Shown piece after piece: positions 40,372-55,354 of a DNA stretch of 64,000 nt. This stretch comes from Nocardia wallacei (lineage in GTDB: Bacteria; Actinomycetota; Actinomycetes; Mycobacteriales; Mycobacteriaceae). A program made the translations under genes and the position numbers. The DNA is taken from the NCBI RefSeq assembly GCF_014466955.1, contig NZ_AP023396.1, positions 5,146,001-5,210,000 of the forward strand. Reading direction: 5' to 3'. Position 1 is the stretch's first letter; every line of letters begins with the position of its first letter. The notes beneath the pieces were generated by a model. The model saw only the letters and a program-made list of their open reading frames with translations. It was not told the origin of the DNA and searched no databases.

Positions 40372-41595
40372 ATGGCGGCCATGGAGCTGATCGGGCTGGA
40401 TCGGATCGAGGCGGCGGCGAAGCAACTCGGGCCGGTCATCCGGCGCACGCCGGTGGTGGCGTCGCGGGTGCTGTCGGAACGCACCGGGCGCGAGGTGCGG
40501 CTGAAATGCGAGAATCTGCAGCGCACCGGGTCGTTCAAGCCGCGTGGCGCCTATCACCGGATCGCGAACCTGCCCGACGACGACCGGCGGCGCGGCGTGG
40601 TGGCGGCCAGCGCCGGTAATCACGCGCAGGGCGTCGCCTGGTCCGCGACGACGCTCGGCATCGACTCGACGGTGTTCATGCCCATCGGCGCGTCGCTGCC
40701 GAAGCTGGCCGCCACCCGGGCCTACGGCGCCACCGTGCACCAGGTGGGCGACAGCATCGACCGATCACTCACCGCGGCAATGGATTTCGCGGAGCAGACC
40801 GGCGCGACCCTGATCCATCCGTTCGACCATCCCGACATCGTGGCGGGCCAGGCCACCGTGGCGCTGGAGATCCTGGAGCAGATGCCGGAGGTGGGCACCG
40901 TCATCGTGCCGACCGGTGGTGGCGGCCTGCTCGCCGGAGTGGCCGTCGCGCTGCGCCACCTGGCGCCCGAGGTCCGGGTGATCGGCGTCCAGGCCGCACA
41001 GGCCGCGGCCTGGCCGCAGTCGCTGGCGGCCGGTGAACCCGTTGCGCTGGAACGGATGTCGACCATGGCCGACGGCATCGCGGTCGGCCTGCCGGGCGGG
41101 GTGCCGTTCGCGCACGTCGTCGACCGGGTCTCGATCGTGACCGTCGATGAGGACGCCCTGTCGAGTGCGCTGCTGCTGTGCATGGAGCGCGCCAAACTGA
41201 TCGTCGAACCGGCCGGGGCGGCCGCGGTCGCCGCACTGATGACCCGCGCCGACGAGCTGGACCTGCGCGGCCCGGTGTGCGCGATTCTGTCCGGCGGTAA
41301 TGTGGACCCGCTGTTGCTCACCCGGTTCATCGGGCACGGGCTCAGCGCGGCCGGGCGTTATCTCGCTGTGCGCGTGACGATTTCGGACCGCCCCGGGAGC
41401 CTGGGCAAGCTCCTGGCCGCCGTCGGCGACACCGGGGCGAGTGTGCTGGACGTCGTGCACTCGCGCACCGGGGCCTGGCTGGCCATCGACGAGGTCGAGG
41501 TGCTGCTGACCCTGGAGACCCGCGGCACCGCCCACCGCGACGACGTGCTGGACGCCCTCGACGCCGCGGGCTATCCGGTGCGCGTGCAGGATTGA
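40372..41595 (+). CDS. ilvA: Threonine ammonia-lyase with C-terminal ACT domain
   Basis: A 407-residue fold-type II PLP enzyme that deaminates threonine to 2-oxobutyrate. The PLP lysine is in RTGSFKPRGA (Lys56), SAGNHAQGVAW is the substrate loop, and PTGGGGLLAG holds the phosphate. A C-terminal ACT domain (about residues 330-407, VRVTISDRPGSLGKLLAAVG) suggests allosteric control. The length fits the shorter TdcB/IlvA2-like class rather than the 500-residue biosynthetic IlvA with two ACT-like regions. The start is ATG at 40372, with another ATG at 40381. It is divergent from the GntR regulator. It may work in isoleucine synthesis or in threonine/serine breakdown. Confidence 0.9.
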   Translation: MAAMELIGLDRIEAAAKQLGPVIRRTPVVASRVLSERTGREVRLKCENLQRTGSFKPRGAYHRIANLPDDDRRRGVVAASAGNHAQGVAWSATTLGIDSTVFMPIGASLPKLAATRAYGATVHQVGDSIDRSLTAAMDFAEQTGATLIHPFDHPDIVAGQATVALEILEQMPEVGTVIVPTGGGGLLAGVAVALRHLAPEVRVIGVQAAQAAAWPQSLAAGEPVALERMSTMADGIAVGLPGGVPFAHVVDRVSIVTVDEDALSSALLLCMERAKLIVEPAGAAAVAALMTRADELDLRGPVCAILSGGNVDPLLLTRFIGHGLSAAGRYLAVRVTISDRPGSLGKLLAAVGDTGASVLDVVHSRTGAWLAIDEVEVLLTLETRGTAHRDDVLDALDAAGYPVRVQD

Positions 41596-41599
41596 CGAT

Positions 41600-41923
41600 T
41601 CAGTGCGCGGCGCCCAGTTCCAGGGCGAGCACGCCGAGAATCACCAGCCCGATCCCGCCGATCTGCACCAGGGTCAGCCCTTCGTCGAGGAACAGCGCCC
41701 CGATGGTCGCCACGGCCGCCACCCCGATGGCCGACCACACCCCGTACGCGACCCCGATGGACATTCCCCGCTTCAACGCCTGCGACAGGAAGAAGAACGC
41801 GCTCGCGTACCCGACCACCACCACGATCGAGGGCACCAGCTTGCTGAACCCCTCGGACAGTTTCAACGACACCGTCGCCGTCACCTCGGACGCGATGGCC
41901 AGCACCAGCAGCAGGAAGGTCAT
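41600..41923 (-). CDS. Small multidrug resistance (SMR) family transporter
   Basis: A 107-residue membrane protein with four segments: TFLLLVLAIASEVTATVSLK, SIVVVVGYASAFFFLSQAL, SIGVAYGVWSAIGVAAVATI and IGGIGLVILGVLALELG. The essential membrane glutamate is in IASEVTATVS, and the GVAYGVWSAIG block is typical of EmrE/Mmr/SugE relatives. These act as dual-topology dimers exchanging protons for cationic drugs or guanidinium. ATG at 41921-41923. It is convergent with the threonine lyase gene and lies downstream of argH on the same strand. Confidence 0.94.
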   Translation of the reverse strand: MTFLLLVLAIASEVTATVSLKLSEGFSKLVPSIVVVVGYASAFFFLSQALKRGMSIGVAYGVWSAIGVAAVATIGALFLDEGLTLVQIGGIGLVILGVLALELGAAH

Positions 41924-41948
41924 GGCCGCAGGATAACCGGCGCTCCGC

Positions 41949-43430
<1,482 letters not shown>

Positions 43431-44636
43431 CTACTTCTTCTTGCTCAAATCCCGGCGGGCGGCGACCTTGGAGGACAGGCCGTGAATCTGGACGAAGCCT
43501 TTGGCCAGCGACTGGTCGAAGGTGTCGCCCTCGTCGTAGGTGGCGAGGTTGAAGTCGTAGAGCGATTCCTCGCTGCGGCGGCCGTTGACGACGACGTTGC
43601 CGCCGTGCAGCACCATCCGGATCTGGCCGGACACGTGCTCCTGGGTGTCGCGCACGAACGCGTCCAGCGCGCGCTTGAGCGGCGAGAACCACAGGCCGTC
43701 GTACACCAGCTCGCCCCAGCGCTGCTCGACCTGACGCTTGTAGCGGCCCAGCTCGCGCTCGACGGTGACGGCCTCGAGTTCCTGATGCGCGGCGATCAGC
43801 GCGATGGCGCCCGGCGCCTCGTAGATCTCGCGGCTCTTGATGCCGACCAGGCGGTCCTCCACCATGTCCAGCCGGCCCACGCCCTGGCGGCCCGCGCGCG
43901 TGTTCAGTTCGGTGATGGCCTCGAGCACGCTGACCGGGCGGCCGTCGATGGCCACCGGGACGCCGCGGTCGAAGGTGACGATCAGCTCGTCGGGGGCCTC
44001 GAAGTTGACCGTCGGGTCCACGGTGTAGTCGTAGACGTCCTTGGTCGGCGCGTTCCACAGGTCCTCGAGGAAGCCGGTCTCGACCGCGCGGCCCCACAGG
44101 TTCTGGTCGATGGAGAACGGCGACTTCTTGGTGACCGTGATCGGCAGGCTGTTCTCCTCGGCGAAGGCGATGGCCTTCTCCCGAGTCCAGGCGTAGTCGC
44201 GGACGGGGGCGATCACGTTCAGGTCGGGCGCCAGCGCGCCGATGCCGACCTCGAACCGCACCTGGTCGTTGCCCTTGCCGGTGCAGCCGTGCGCGACGGT
44301 GGAGGCGTTGTGATATTCGGCGGCTTCCACCAGGTGCTTGACGATCAGCGGGCGGCTGATCGCCGACACCAGCGGGTAGCGGCCCATGTACAGGGCGTTG
44401 GCCTGCACGGTCGGCAGGCAGTACTCGTCGGCGAACTCGTCGCGGGCGTCCACCACGATCGCCTCGACGGCGCCGCAGTCGAGCGCGCGCTGCCGCACGA
44501 CCTCCATGTCCTCGCCACCCTGGCCCAGGTCGATCGCGACCGCGACCACCTCGGCCCCGGTCTCCTTGCCGATCCAGCTGATGGCAACGGAGGTGTCCAG
44601 CCCGCCGGAGTAGGCGAGTACGACGCGATCGGCCAT
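43431..44636 (-). CDS. argG: Argininosuccinate synthase
   Basis: A 401-residue ATP-dependent ligase joining citrulline and aspartate. The N-terminal PP-loop reads [17 protein letters not shown]. Further signatures are [14 protein letters not shown] and [16 protein letters not shown]. The length is standard. It lies 133 bases after argR. The ARG boxes in that gap indicate its own ArgR-responsive promoter, so argGH can be expressed separately from argCJBDFR. Confidence 0.97.
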   Translation of the reverse strand: MADRVVLAYSGGLDTSVAISWIGKETGAEVVAVAIDLGQGGEDMEVVRQRALDCGAVEAIVVDARDEFADEYCLPTVQANALYMGRYPLVSAISRPLIVKHLVEAAEYHNASTVAHGCTGKGNDQVRFEVGIGALAPDLNVIAPVRDYAWTREKAIAFAEENSLPITVTKKSPFSIDQNLWGRAVETGFLEDLWNAPTKDVYDYTVDPTVNFEAPDELIVTFDRGVPVAIDGRPVSVLEAITELNTRAGRQGVGRLDMVEDRLVGIKSREIYEAPGAIALIAAHQELEAVTVERELGRYKRQVEQRWGELVYDGLWFSPLKRALDAFVRDTQEHVSGQIRMVLHGGNVVVNGRRSEESLYDFNLATYDEGDTFDQSLAKGFVQIHGLSSKVAARRDLSKKK

Positions 44637-44713
44637 ATCTGTTAGCTCCTCAGGTTTCGTGCGTATCCAAGTCTGTGTGCCCGCCTCCCCCGGGCGGCTC
44701 CCGCCACTGACAA

Positions 44714-44750
44714 ATGATTATGCATGACGATGCAATCCCATGCATAACCA
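44714..44750 (-). promoter_or_regulatory. ARG box pair before argG
   Basis: On the minus strand TTGCATCGTCATGCATAATC continues to AT (44735-44714), and a second half-like element GGTTATGCATGGG lies at 44750-44738. The first box agrees with the argC-upstream box at 19 of 22 positions. ArgR with arginine should bind here and repress argGH. Confidence 0.75.
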
Positions 44751-44769
44751 GGGCTGGCCAACCGCTGAC

Positions 44770-45282
44770 TCAGGCCAGCTGTTCGATCTTGGCCGCCAGT
44801 TCCGCGCCGGTGAGGGGTTCGCGGGCGATCACCGCGACGGTGTCGTCACCGGCGATGGTGCCGACCACCTCGGGCAGGGCGGCGCGGTCCAGGGCGCTGG
44901 CCAGGAAGTGGGCGGCGCCCGGCGGCGTGCGCAGCACGGCGATGTTGCCGCTGTGGTCGGTGGAGACCAGCAGATCGCCGAGAAGCTTCGACAAACGGTC
45001 GGTGCCGCCGGTGACGCCGCGGACCGGGCTGCCGTCCTCGGGGACCACATAGATCCCCGCGCCGCCGTCGGCCGCGCGAAGTTTCACCGCACCCAGTTCG
45101 TCGAGATCACGCGACAGCGTGGCCTGGGTGGTCTCGATGCCCTCCGCCGCCAGCAGCGCCGCCAGTTCGATCTGACTGCGAACCGCGTTGGCGGACAACA
45201 ACTCCACGATGCGCTGCTGCCGCCCGGCCCGCGTCCGCGCGATCGCGGGGCCCGCCTTCGCCCCCGCCTTGCCCGCCCTCAC
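44770..45282 (-). CDS. argR: Arginine repressor
   Basis: A 170-residue ArgR. The N-terminal winged helix ([20 protein letters not shown], then [20 protein letters not shown]) carries the SRDLxELGxxK signature. The C-terminal arginine-binding and trimerisation domain includes [20 protein letters not shown] and GDDTVAVI. The GTG at 45280-45282 ([12 protein letters not shown]) was chosen; upstream in-frame sequence is unlike the family. It follows argF by 121 bases, so it ends the argCJBDF unit or has its own weak promoter. Its targets are the boxes at 44714-44750 and 50713-50734. Confidence 0.93.
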   Translation of the reverse strand: MRAGKAGAKAGPAIARTRAGRQQRIVELLSANAVRSQIELAALLAAEGIETTQATLSRDLDELGAVKLRAADGGAGIYVVPEDGSPVRGVTGGTDRLSKLLGDLLVSTDHSGNIAVLRTPPGAAHFLASALDRAALPEVVGTIAGDDTVAVIAREPLTGAELAAKIEQLA

Positions 45283-45403
45283 GATGCCACCTCGCCGCGC
45301 CGGGCAGGGCCACGTCCCGATTCGGAAACCGCGGTCGGCCGAGAGTCTCCGGTACGCGCGGCCGCACGGTGGGACTTCGGCACCGGCCGCCCGGATCGCT
45401 CGG

Positions 45404-47528
<2,125 letters not shown>

Positions 47529-47532
<4 letters not shown>

Positions 47533-48436
47533 GGCGTTGTCGTTCCTGTGTCGGGCGGGGTCACCATCGTTCCGATGCCTTCCCCGGTGAACAGTTCGAG
47601 CAGGACCGCATGTGGTACCCGCCCATCGATCACGTGCGCGGTCGGCACGCCTCCCTGCACAGCGCGCAGGCACGCCTCCATCTTCGGCACCATCCCGGCG
47701 TCCAGGCTCGGGAGCAGGGCCGCCAGTTCGGTGCTGTCGATGTGCGTGGTCAGCGAGGACCGGTCGGGCCAATTCGTGTACAGCCCTTCCACATCGGTGA
47801 GTACCACCAGCTTCTCCGCTCCGATTCCCTCGGCCAGCGCTGCCGCCGCGGTGTCGGCGTTGATGTTGTGTACCACGCCGTCGGCGTCGGGGGCGATGGT
47901 CGACACCACCGGAATGCGCCCGGCGCTGATGAGATCGAGCACCGCGTCGGGATTCACCGAGGTGACATCGCCCACCAGACCGATATCGGTGGCCACCCCG
48001 TCGACCGTGACGGTGCGCCGCGTCGCGGTGAACAGCCGCGCGTCCTCCCCGGAGATCCCGACCGCGTACGGGCCGTGCGCGTTGATCAGCCCGACCAGCT
48101 CGCGGCCGACCTGACCGAACAGCACCATCCGCACCACGTCCAGCACCTCGGGGGTGGTGACACGGAAGCCGCCGCGAAAGGTGCCCTCGAGACCCAGCTT
48201 TCGCAGCATCGCACTGATCTGCGGGCCGCCGCCGTGCACCACCACCGGATGCACGCCGACGGTGCGCAGGAACGCCATGTCCGCCGCGAAGGCCTGTTTG
48301 AGATCGTCGTCCACCATGGCGTTGCCGCCGTACTTCACCACGACGATCTTGTCGCGGAACTTCTGCAGCCACGGCAGCGCGCCCGCGAGCACGTGCGCCT
48401 TGTCCAGGGCCGAAAGCCCTTGCGTCAGGGGCGTAC

Positions 48437-48440
<4 letters not shown>
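47529..48440 (-). CDS. argB: Acetylglutamate kinase
   Basis: A 303-residue amino-acid kinase phosphorylating N-acetylglutamate. Motifs are [23 protein letters not shown], and [20 protein letters not shown] with [10 protein letters not shown]. The N-terminal helix typical of arginine-sensitive hexameric NAGK ([17 protein letters not shown]) is present, so feedback inhibition by arginine is likely. ATG at 48438-48440. It overlaps argJ by ATGA upstream and argD by ATGA downstream. Confidence 0.97.
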
Positions 48441-50736
<2,296 letters not shown>

Positions 50737-50931
50737 TCATTCACGGCCAGGGGTCGCAGACTTCGATTGCCCGGAGGATGCCGAAACGTAACAGCGAAAG
50801 CGGTAACGACGATCTCCACGTTTCGATTCATCTGCTGACAGGGAATCTCGAAGTGAAACCCGAGTCGCCACCGGGACGCCCACCAGATTTGCCAACGGGC
50901 GTCCAGCTCGCCGCACCGCCAGGAGAGTCCG

Positions 50932-51297
50932 TTGCTGTTCCTACGCTTGGCCGTTCTCATCGTCGCCGCGGTCGCCATCGGAATTCTGCTCACCTATCGC
51001 GTCGGGAATCACCGCGTGCCCGCCCCGCGCCCCACACCGCACCGGCCGCGCACCGCTACCGGACGCGCGAGTGCGCCGTCCCTCCCGCCGCGCGCCGGAC
51101 GCCGCGGATCGGTACAGCGGCCGGGCGCGCATTTCCGCAGTTGCAAGGACACCGACGCCAGTCGCGACGAGACCGACGCCAGTCGCAATGCCACCGACGC
51201 CAGTCGCAAGGACGCCTCAGGCAGTCCCCAGGACACCACAGCCGATCGCAAGGACACCGCAGCCGATCGCGAGGAGACCGGCGCGGCGCTCGGTTGA
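50932..51297 (+). CDS. Small membrane-anchored protein with heptapeptide repeats, hypothetical
   Basis: A 121-residue protein with one N-terminal membrane segment (LFLRLAVLIVAAVAIGILLTY), a basic proline-rich middle (residues 28-65), and a hydrophilic tail of seven-residue repeats of the form TDASRxx (TDASRDE, TDASRNA, TDASRKD, then diverged TADRKD/TAADREE copies). The TTG start has AGGAGA six bases upstream. The short leader and the repeat frame support coding. No family is recognised. The basic/acidic tail would lie outside or inside the cell depending on orientation. It sits between argC and the PLP enzyme gene, convergent with the latter. Confidence 0.6.
   Translation: MLFLRLAVLIVAAVAIGILLTYRVGNHRVPAPRPTPHRPRTATGRASAPSLPPRAGRRGSVQRPGAHFRSCKDTDASRDETDASRNATDASRKDASGSPQDTTADRKDTAADREETGAALG
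51151..51276 (+). repeat. Six tandem 21-bp units inside a small membrane protein gene
   Basis: The units begin ACCGACGCCAGTCGC in the first three copies and drift to ACC(A/G)CAGCCGATCGC in the last two; the fourth is the most divergent. The period of 21 keeps the reading frame and gives heptapeptides. Confidence 0.8.
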
Positions 51298-51316
51298 CGG
51301 TCGCGAACACCGTCGC

Positions 51317-53023
51317 TCAGAAGAAGGTGTGCAGCAGATCCACGACGCGCGGCCGGGCGGCTTCGGCGTCGTCGATCACCGGGATCAGCCGCCATTTGTC
51401 GAACGCCGTGCACGGATGCGAAAGGCCCAGCCGCACCACGCTGCCCACCGGCACCTCACCTCCGGCGGGCAGCCGCAGGAAGGCATGCTGGTCGTTGAGG
51501 GCCGACACAGCGGCGCCGGGCGGCACCTTCGTGCCGCTCGATACTCGTTGCGGTACCGGCAGTCCCGAATCGAACGGCAGGTCTCGCCGTCCGGCGTCCA
51601 GCAACGCCAGCCCGTGCTCCGGCCGCGACACCACGCGCGCCCAGCCGTGCATCGCCGCCCGGAGCGGGCGACCGGTGTGTGGCGCGGTCAGCGGTGAGAT
51701 GCCGGAGTAGAAGCCGTCGTCGTGGATCAGATACGCCCCGGAACGCAGGACCACGGTGACCGGAATGCCTTGTGCGCCCTGCTCATCGGCGAGCCCGGCC
51801 AGCCGCTCCACGACGAGATCCGGATAGGCGCTGCCACCCGCGGTGACGATCGCCGGTCGCTCGTAACGACTTGCGAGCGCGCCGTGCAGTCTTACCAGTT
51901 CGTCGAGATAGCGGCGCACGGCGCCGACGGCGTCGCTCGTCCGGTCGTGCGCGAGCGCCCCCTCGTAGCCTCCGACACCCGCCAGTTCCAGGCGCTCCGA
52001 ACGCGATACGGCGTCCGCGACGGCCAGCGCCTCGTCCAGGCCCCGCGCCCCCGTGCGGCCGTGCGGACCGCCCAGCTCCACCAGGATGGGGAGCCGCGCA
52101 CCGGCGGGTAGGCACTGCTCCAGCTGTTCGACGGCGGGCACGCTGTCCACCCAGCTCACGAACTCGAAGCCGGGGTCGCGACGCAATTCCCCTGCCACCC
52201 AGCGTAATCCGACCGGATCGACCAGCGCGTTGGCGAGCAGGATGCGGGCCACGCCGAACGAGCGCGCGACCTGCGCCTGCCAGGCGGTCGCCAGCGTGAT
52301 CCCCCACGCCCCGGCCGCCAGCTGCTCGGCCCACAACTGTGGCGACATGGTGGTCTTGCCGTGCGGCGCCAGCCGCACGCCCGCGGCGGCCGCCCAGTCG
52401 GCCATCACCGCCAGGTTCGAATCCAGCGCCGCCCGCTCCACGGTCAGCACGGGGGTGGCGAAATCCTCCAGATACGGTGCGGTGGCAAGGAATTCGCGCG
52501 CCGTACGGCCCCACGCGACCGACGGCAGCGACTTGTACTCCGGGCCGAGCACCCGATCCCCCAGCGCCTCGACCGCCACCGCATCCATCCCACGCACCCG
52601 GCCCGCCGCCTTCCCACCAGACGCCGTCCGGGCAGCCGCCGTCCCGGCCACCACCTCCCCGACAGCCGCCGACCCGGCCACCGCCTCCCCGGCAGACGCC
52701 GACCCGGCCACCACGCCAGACGCCGACCCGGGCACCACCTTCCCGCCAGACGCCGACCCGGGCACCACCTTCCCGCCAGACGCCGACCCGGGCACTACCT
52801 CCCCGCCAGACCCCGACCCGGCCACCACCTCCCCGGCAGACGCCGTCCCGGCCGCCGTCCGGGCAGCTGCTTTCGCGGCCGCCTTCCCGACGGTTCCCCG
52901 CGTCCGACCCACCATGTTCTCGGGGCCATTGGCGTCGGCACCGTCCGCAGAACGACCGGCCGGACCTCTCGTGCTCCGATCTCCCGCGCCGCCGTCGGCG
53001 CTTCCGCTGTTGCCGATGACCAC
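51317..53023 (-). CDS. Fold-type III PLP amino acid deaminase/D-threonine aldolase-like enzyme with repetitive N-terminus
   Basis: The C-terminal 420 or so residues are a DSD1/D-threonine-aldolase-like enzyme. An alanine-racemase-type barrel has the PLP lysine in LAPHGKTTMSPQLW, then VELGGPHGRTG and VTAGGSAYPDL. The C-terminal beta domain carries the zinc-binding GLSHPCTAFDKW (HxC). The family acts on D-serine, D-threonine or related amino acids. Unusually, about 140 N-terminal residues of A, G, S and V precede it, built largely of ten-residue repeats (GSASGGKVVP). The GTG at 53023 follows AGAGGAG and was chosen; a GTG at 53053 is possible. The enzyme may really start at ATG 52588 (MDAVAVEAL), leaving the repeats untranslated. 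Confidence 0.82.
   Translation of the reverse strand: MVIGNSGSADGGAGDRSTRGPAGRSADGADANGPENMVGRTRGTVGKAAAKAAARTAAGTASAGEVVAGSGSGGEVVPGSASGGKVVPGSASGGKVVPGSASGVVAGSASAGEAVAGSAAVGEVVAGTAAARTASGGKAAGRVRGMDAVAVEALGDRVLGPEYKSLPSVAWGRTAREFLATAPYLEDFATPVLTVERAALDSNLAVMADWAAAAGVRLAPHGKTTMSPQLWAEQLAAGAWGITLATAWQAQVARSFGVARILLANALVDPVGLRWVAGELRRDPGFEFVSWVDSVPAVEQLEQCLPAGARLPILVELGGPHGRTGARGLDEALAVADAVSRSERLELAGVGGYEGALAHDRTSDAVGAVRRYLDELVRLHGALASRYERPAIVTAGGSAYPDLVVERLAGLADEQGAQGIPVTVVLRSGAYLIHDDGFYSGISPLTAPHTGRPLRAAMHGWARVVSRPEHGLALLDAGRRDLPFDSGLPVPQRVSSGTKVPPGAAVSALNDQHAFLRLPAGGEVPVGSVVRLGLSHPCTAFDKWRLIPVIDDAEAARPRVVDLLHTFF
52638..52841 (-). repeat. Seven tandem 30-bp units (minisatellite) in the 5' part of the PLP enzyme gene
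   Basis: On the plus strand each unit reads close to GCCGACCCGGSCACCACCTY followed by CCCGCCAGAC. The fourth and fifth units (52722-52781) are identical, and the third (52698-52721) is shortened to 24 bp. All lengths are multiples of three, so the frame stays open through ten-residue repeats. Confidence 0.85.
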
Positions 53024-53098
53024 AACGCTCCTCTCGCGGGGGGAATCGTGCACCCGATGCGGTGCACATTCTGCTATGCGCGTGGACCGGGGCGAGGG

Positions 53099-54118
53099 TC
53101 AGCGGTCGGCGAGGATGCCCAGTACCTGGTCCGAGGTGTAGAACGGCTCCAGCCGCTCGCGAATCAGCTTGGCCAGCACGCCGTTTCGCTTGGCCGCCTC
53201 GATCACCGCGGGGCCGTAGGCGAGGATCTCCTCGGCGATGTCGTCCGGCGTCACGCCCAGCTCCGGGAGCAGGCCCGCCAGGGTGTGGTCGCCGTACTTG
53301 GCGAAGAACACCTCGACCGACTCGTCCAGCAGCAGCCCGACGTACTCCTTGTTGCGGGTGGTGACCACGATCCGGTGCACCATCAGCACGAGCTGCCGCA
53401 GGTCGCCCTTGCTCAGGTAGTCGCGCAGGCCGCTGACCGGCTCACCGGCGTGCACGTCCCAGAACTCCATGGCGGCGCCGTGCACCGGCGCGTCGCGGAG
53501 GGTCTCGCGGACCGCGTTGGTCACCCGCTTCAGCGCGTAGAGCGTGCCCTTCTCGGCCAGGGCGCCGACCCGGCTGCCCTCGGCGGCCTTGCGCGCCGAC
53601 TTCACCGCCGACTGCCCGATCGACATCAGCGAGTTCACGCCGGGCACCTTGCCGACGATCTTCTTGTTCGCCTCGAGAATGTCGTCGATGAGCATGTCGG
53701 TGAATTTCGCGGCCACCGGGCCCGCCGTCGGCGCCTCGCTGAGCCGGTCGAGCAGCCGCTCCTGGGCGCCGTGCATGCCGAGGATCTTCGCCACCAGCGC
53801 CTCCACCGGCTCGCGCTCGACCACATCGCCCAGCGTGTAGTCGTGATTGGCGGCGATGTGCTCGTAGAGGGCGTCCGACAGCACGCCGACCAGATCTCGC
53901 ACCAGCGGGCTGTCGCTGCGGTCGACCACCTTGCGCACGGTGCGCTTGGCCTGGTCGACGGTCACCACGTCGCGGAAGACGATGGTGTCGGCGACATCGA
54001 TCACCGCCGTCACGTCACGGGCGACGACCTCGGCGAATCGCTCGCCCGACACCTCCCCGATCAGGTACTCCACCTGTGCGTCGAGCAGCCGTTCGGCGAT
54101 CTCCCGCGGTTCGGTCAT
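53099..54118 (-). CDS. Conserved hypothetical helical protein
   Basis: A 339-residue soluble, mostly helical protein with no signal peptide. It begins MTEPREIAERLLDAQVEYLI and has long amphipathic helices (DQAKRTVRKVVDRSDSPLVR, then DMLIDDILEANKKIVGKVPG). I recognise no catalytic motif. The balanced codon use and absence of low complexity support a real gene, and similar lengths occur in Nocardia and Rhodococcus hypothetical proteins. ATG at 54116-54118, with GAGG nine bases upstream; a GTG three codons earlier has no ribosome site. It is downstream of the next hypothetical gene on the same strand (35 bases), suggesting an operon. Confidence 0.8.
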   Translation of the reverse strand: MTEPREIAERLLDAQVEYLIGEVSGERFAEVVARDVTAVIDVADTIVFRDVVTVDQAKRTVRKVVDRSDSPLVRDLVGVLSDALYEHIAANHDYTLGDVVEREPVEALVAKILGMHGAQERLLDRLSEAPTAGPVAAKFTDMLIDDILEANKKIVGKVPGVNSLMSIGQSAVKSARKAAEGSRVGALAEKGTLYALKRVTNAVRETLRDAPVHGAAMEFWDVHAGEPVSGLRDYLSKGDLRQLVLMVHRIVVTTRNKEYVGLLLDESVEVFFAKYGDHTLAGLLPELGVTPDDIAEEILAYGPAVIEAAKRNGVLAKLIRERLEPFYTSDQVLGILADR

Positions 54119-54153
54119 CGCATCCACCCTCTATCCGTTCCCGGTTCGCCCGA

Positions 54154-54636
54154 TCATCCGGAATCGTTGCGGCGCACCGACTTCCGGATCCGGTCCAGGC
54201 GTTCCCGCGCGGCCTTGTCCCGCGCCTCCCATTGTTCTTCGACGCTGCGGCCCGCCGGCGTCTGCGACGTGAGGTCGCTCATCCCCTGCGCGGTGCCGAA
54301 GCGCTGCTCGACCTTATCCCGAACTGACTCGAAAGTAGGGACGCCGGATCCGGAGTAACCACCGACCTCGGAACTACCCGTGGGCGGTAGGGGTACCTCC
54401 GCACTCGGCATAACCTGCCCGGACGTCTCAGACACCGAAGGCACGTCCGGCAACGTGGTGTCGGACGTCACATCGAACTCCGCGTCCACATGACCACCGC
54501 GCGCAACCAATTCCGCGGCCATCAGGCGCAGCGGCTCGAGCCCGGGCCGCCCGGCGCTCGCCGCCAGCACCACCGCAAGCAGTTCCGCATCCGGCAAGGC
54601 CGCCAACAGCGCCGCCATCTCGCTGGTCTCCGACAT
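54154..54636 (-). CDS. Hypothetical protein, partly disordered
   Basis: A 160-residue protein. Residues 1-45 form a helical N-terminus (MAALLAALPDAELLAVVLAA). The middle 50 residues are rich in S, T, P and V. The charged C-terminus (RSVEEQWEARDKAARERLDR, then IRKSVRRND) is probably helical. The ATG at 54634-54636 gives MSETSEMAALL. It shares an operon with the larger hypothetical gene downstream. No domain is recognised. Confidence 0.65.
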   Translation of the reverse strand: MSETSEMAALLAALPDAELLAVVLAASAGRPGLEPLRLMAAELVARGGHVDAEFDVTSDTTLPDVPSVSETSGQVMPSAEVPLPPTGSSEVGGYSGSGVPTFESVRDKVEQRFGTAQGMSDLTSQTPAGRSVEEQWEARDKAARERLDRIRKSVRRNDSG

Positions 54637-54767
54637 GAATCCAAGGGTACGTGCGCCGACGTTCGCCGACTCAGGAGTTTGCGGCGGGCCGGTCGAACGT
54701 CTCGATGGACTCCGCTTCCCTCGGCGGCAGTGCCTTCCGAAACGACGAACTGGAGGTAGCGCGGGAC

Positions 54768-55031
54768 ATGAGGGCATACCCGACGGCATTCGCGTGGATA
54801 GACCCGGTGATCGGCGATTGGTCCGATCTGGAGATCGTCCGAGTTCGCAGGCTCGCAAGGCAACTCGGTTTCCGACTGTACTGGCCCGCCCCCTCCGCCT
54901 TACCGCTTGTCGACCAGGTGCGCTACGCCGACGTCGACGCCGTCATCGTGCCGTCGCCAACCCACCTCGACGTCGTCCAACTGCACGCGCTCATGTGCAT
55001 CACCGATGTCGAAACGGCTTGCCCCGAATAA
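54768..55031 (+). CDS. Hypothetical protein
   Basis: An 87-residue protein: MRAYPTAFAWIDPVIGDWSD, then VRRLARQLGFRLYWPAPS and ADVDAVIVPSPTHLDVVQLH. The alternation of short strands and helices resembles the resolvase-like or recombinase-like small proteins common in Nocardia, but no catalytic serine motif is visible. The start is uncertain: ATG 54768 has GGAGG 11 bases upstream, and ATG 54705 would add 21 residues. It is followed by a 59-residue gene 43 bases later on the same strand, possibly co-transcribed. Confidence 0.6.
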   Translation: MRAYPTAFAWIDPVIGDWSDLEIVRVRRLARQLGFRLYWPAPSALPLVDQVRYADVDAVIVPSPTHLDVVQLHALMCITDVETACPE

Positions 55032-55074
55032 GTTTCGCACGCTGGTCACACTCCACCTTTGAGATGAGGCAAGC

Positions 55075-55254
55075 ATGAGTAGATTCGACTGGACTCATGA
55101 CGCTCCCGCGGCGCCGATCACAGACCAGCACGCCCACACGATCATGCAGATGCATCGCGCCTGCTCGGTGGACGACTGCCCGCGCAAGCGCTTCGCCTGG
55201 GCCACGCTGATCGAGGCGCAGAAGATCAAGCCCGACAGCTCCCGTACCTATTGA
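55075..55254 (+). CDS. Small hypothetical protein (59 aa)
   Basis: A short gene starting MSRFDWTHDAPAAPITDQHA and ending KIKPDSSRTY. GAGG lies six bases before the ATG. The middle contains MHRACSVDDCPRKRFAWATL, in which a Cys-x4-Cys pair and the histidines could bind a metal. Codon use is biased in the third position like its neighbours. The function is unknown; similar small proteins are frequent hypothetical genes in Nocardia. Confidence 0.65.
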   Translation: MSRFDWTHDAPAAPITDQHAHTIMQMHRACSVDDCPRKRFAWATLIEAQKIKPDSSRTY

Positions 55255-55354
55255 GCCCAGAACCGGGGCACATCGTGGTGACAGCCGATACGAGTCCGGG
55301 CTACGCTGCTACAGGTGGTGCGGTGTGTCCGCGCGCACGGATCGAGGGAGGTCG

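Noticed and set aside
52638..52841. CRISPR array
   Set aside because: The units are directly adjacent with no spacers, lie in a coding frame, and no cas gene is nearby. It is a minisatellite.
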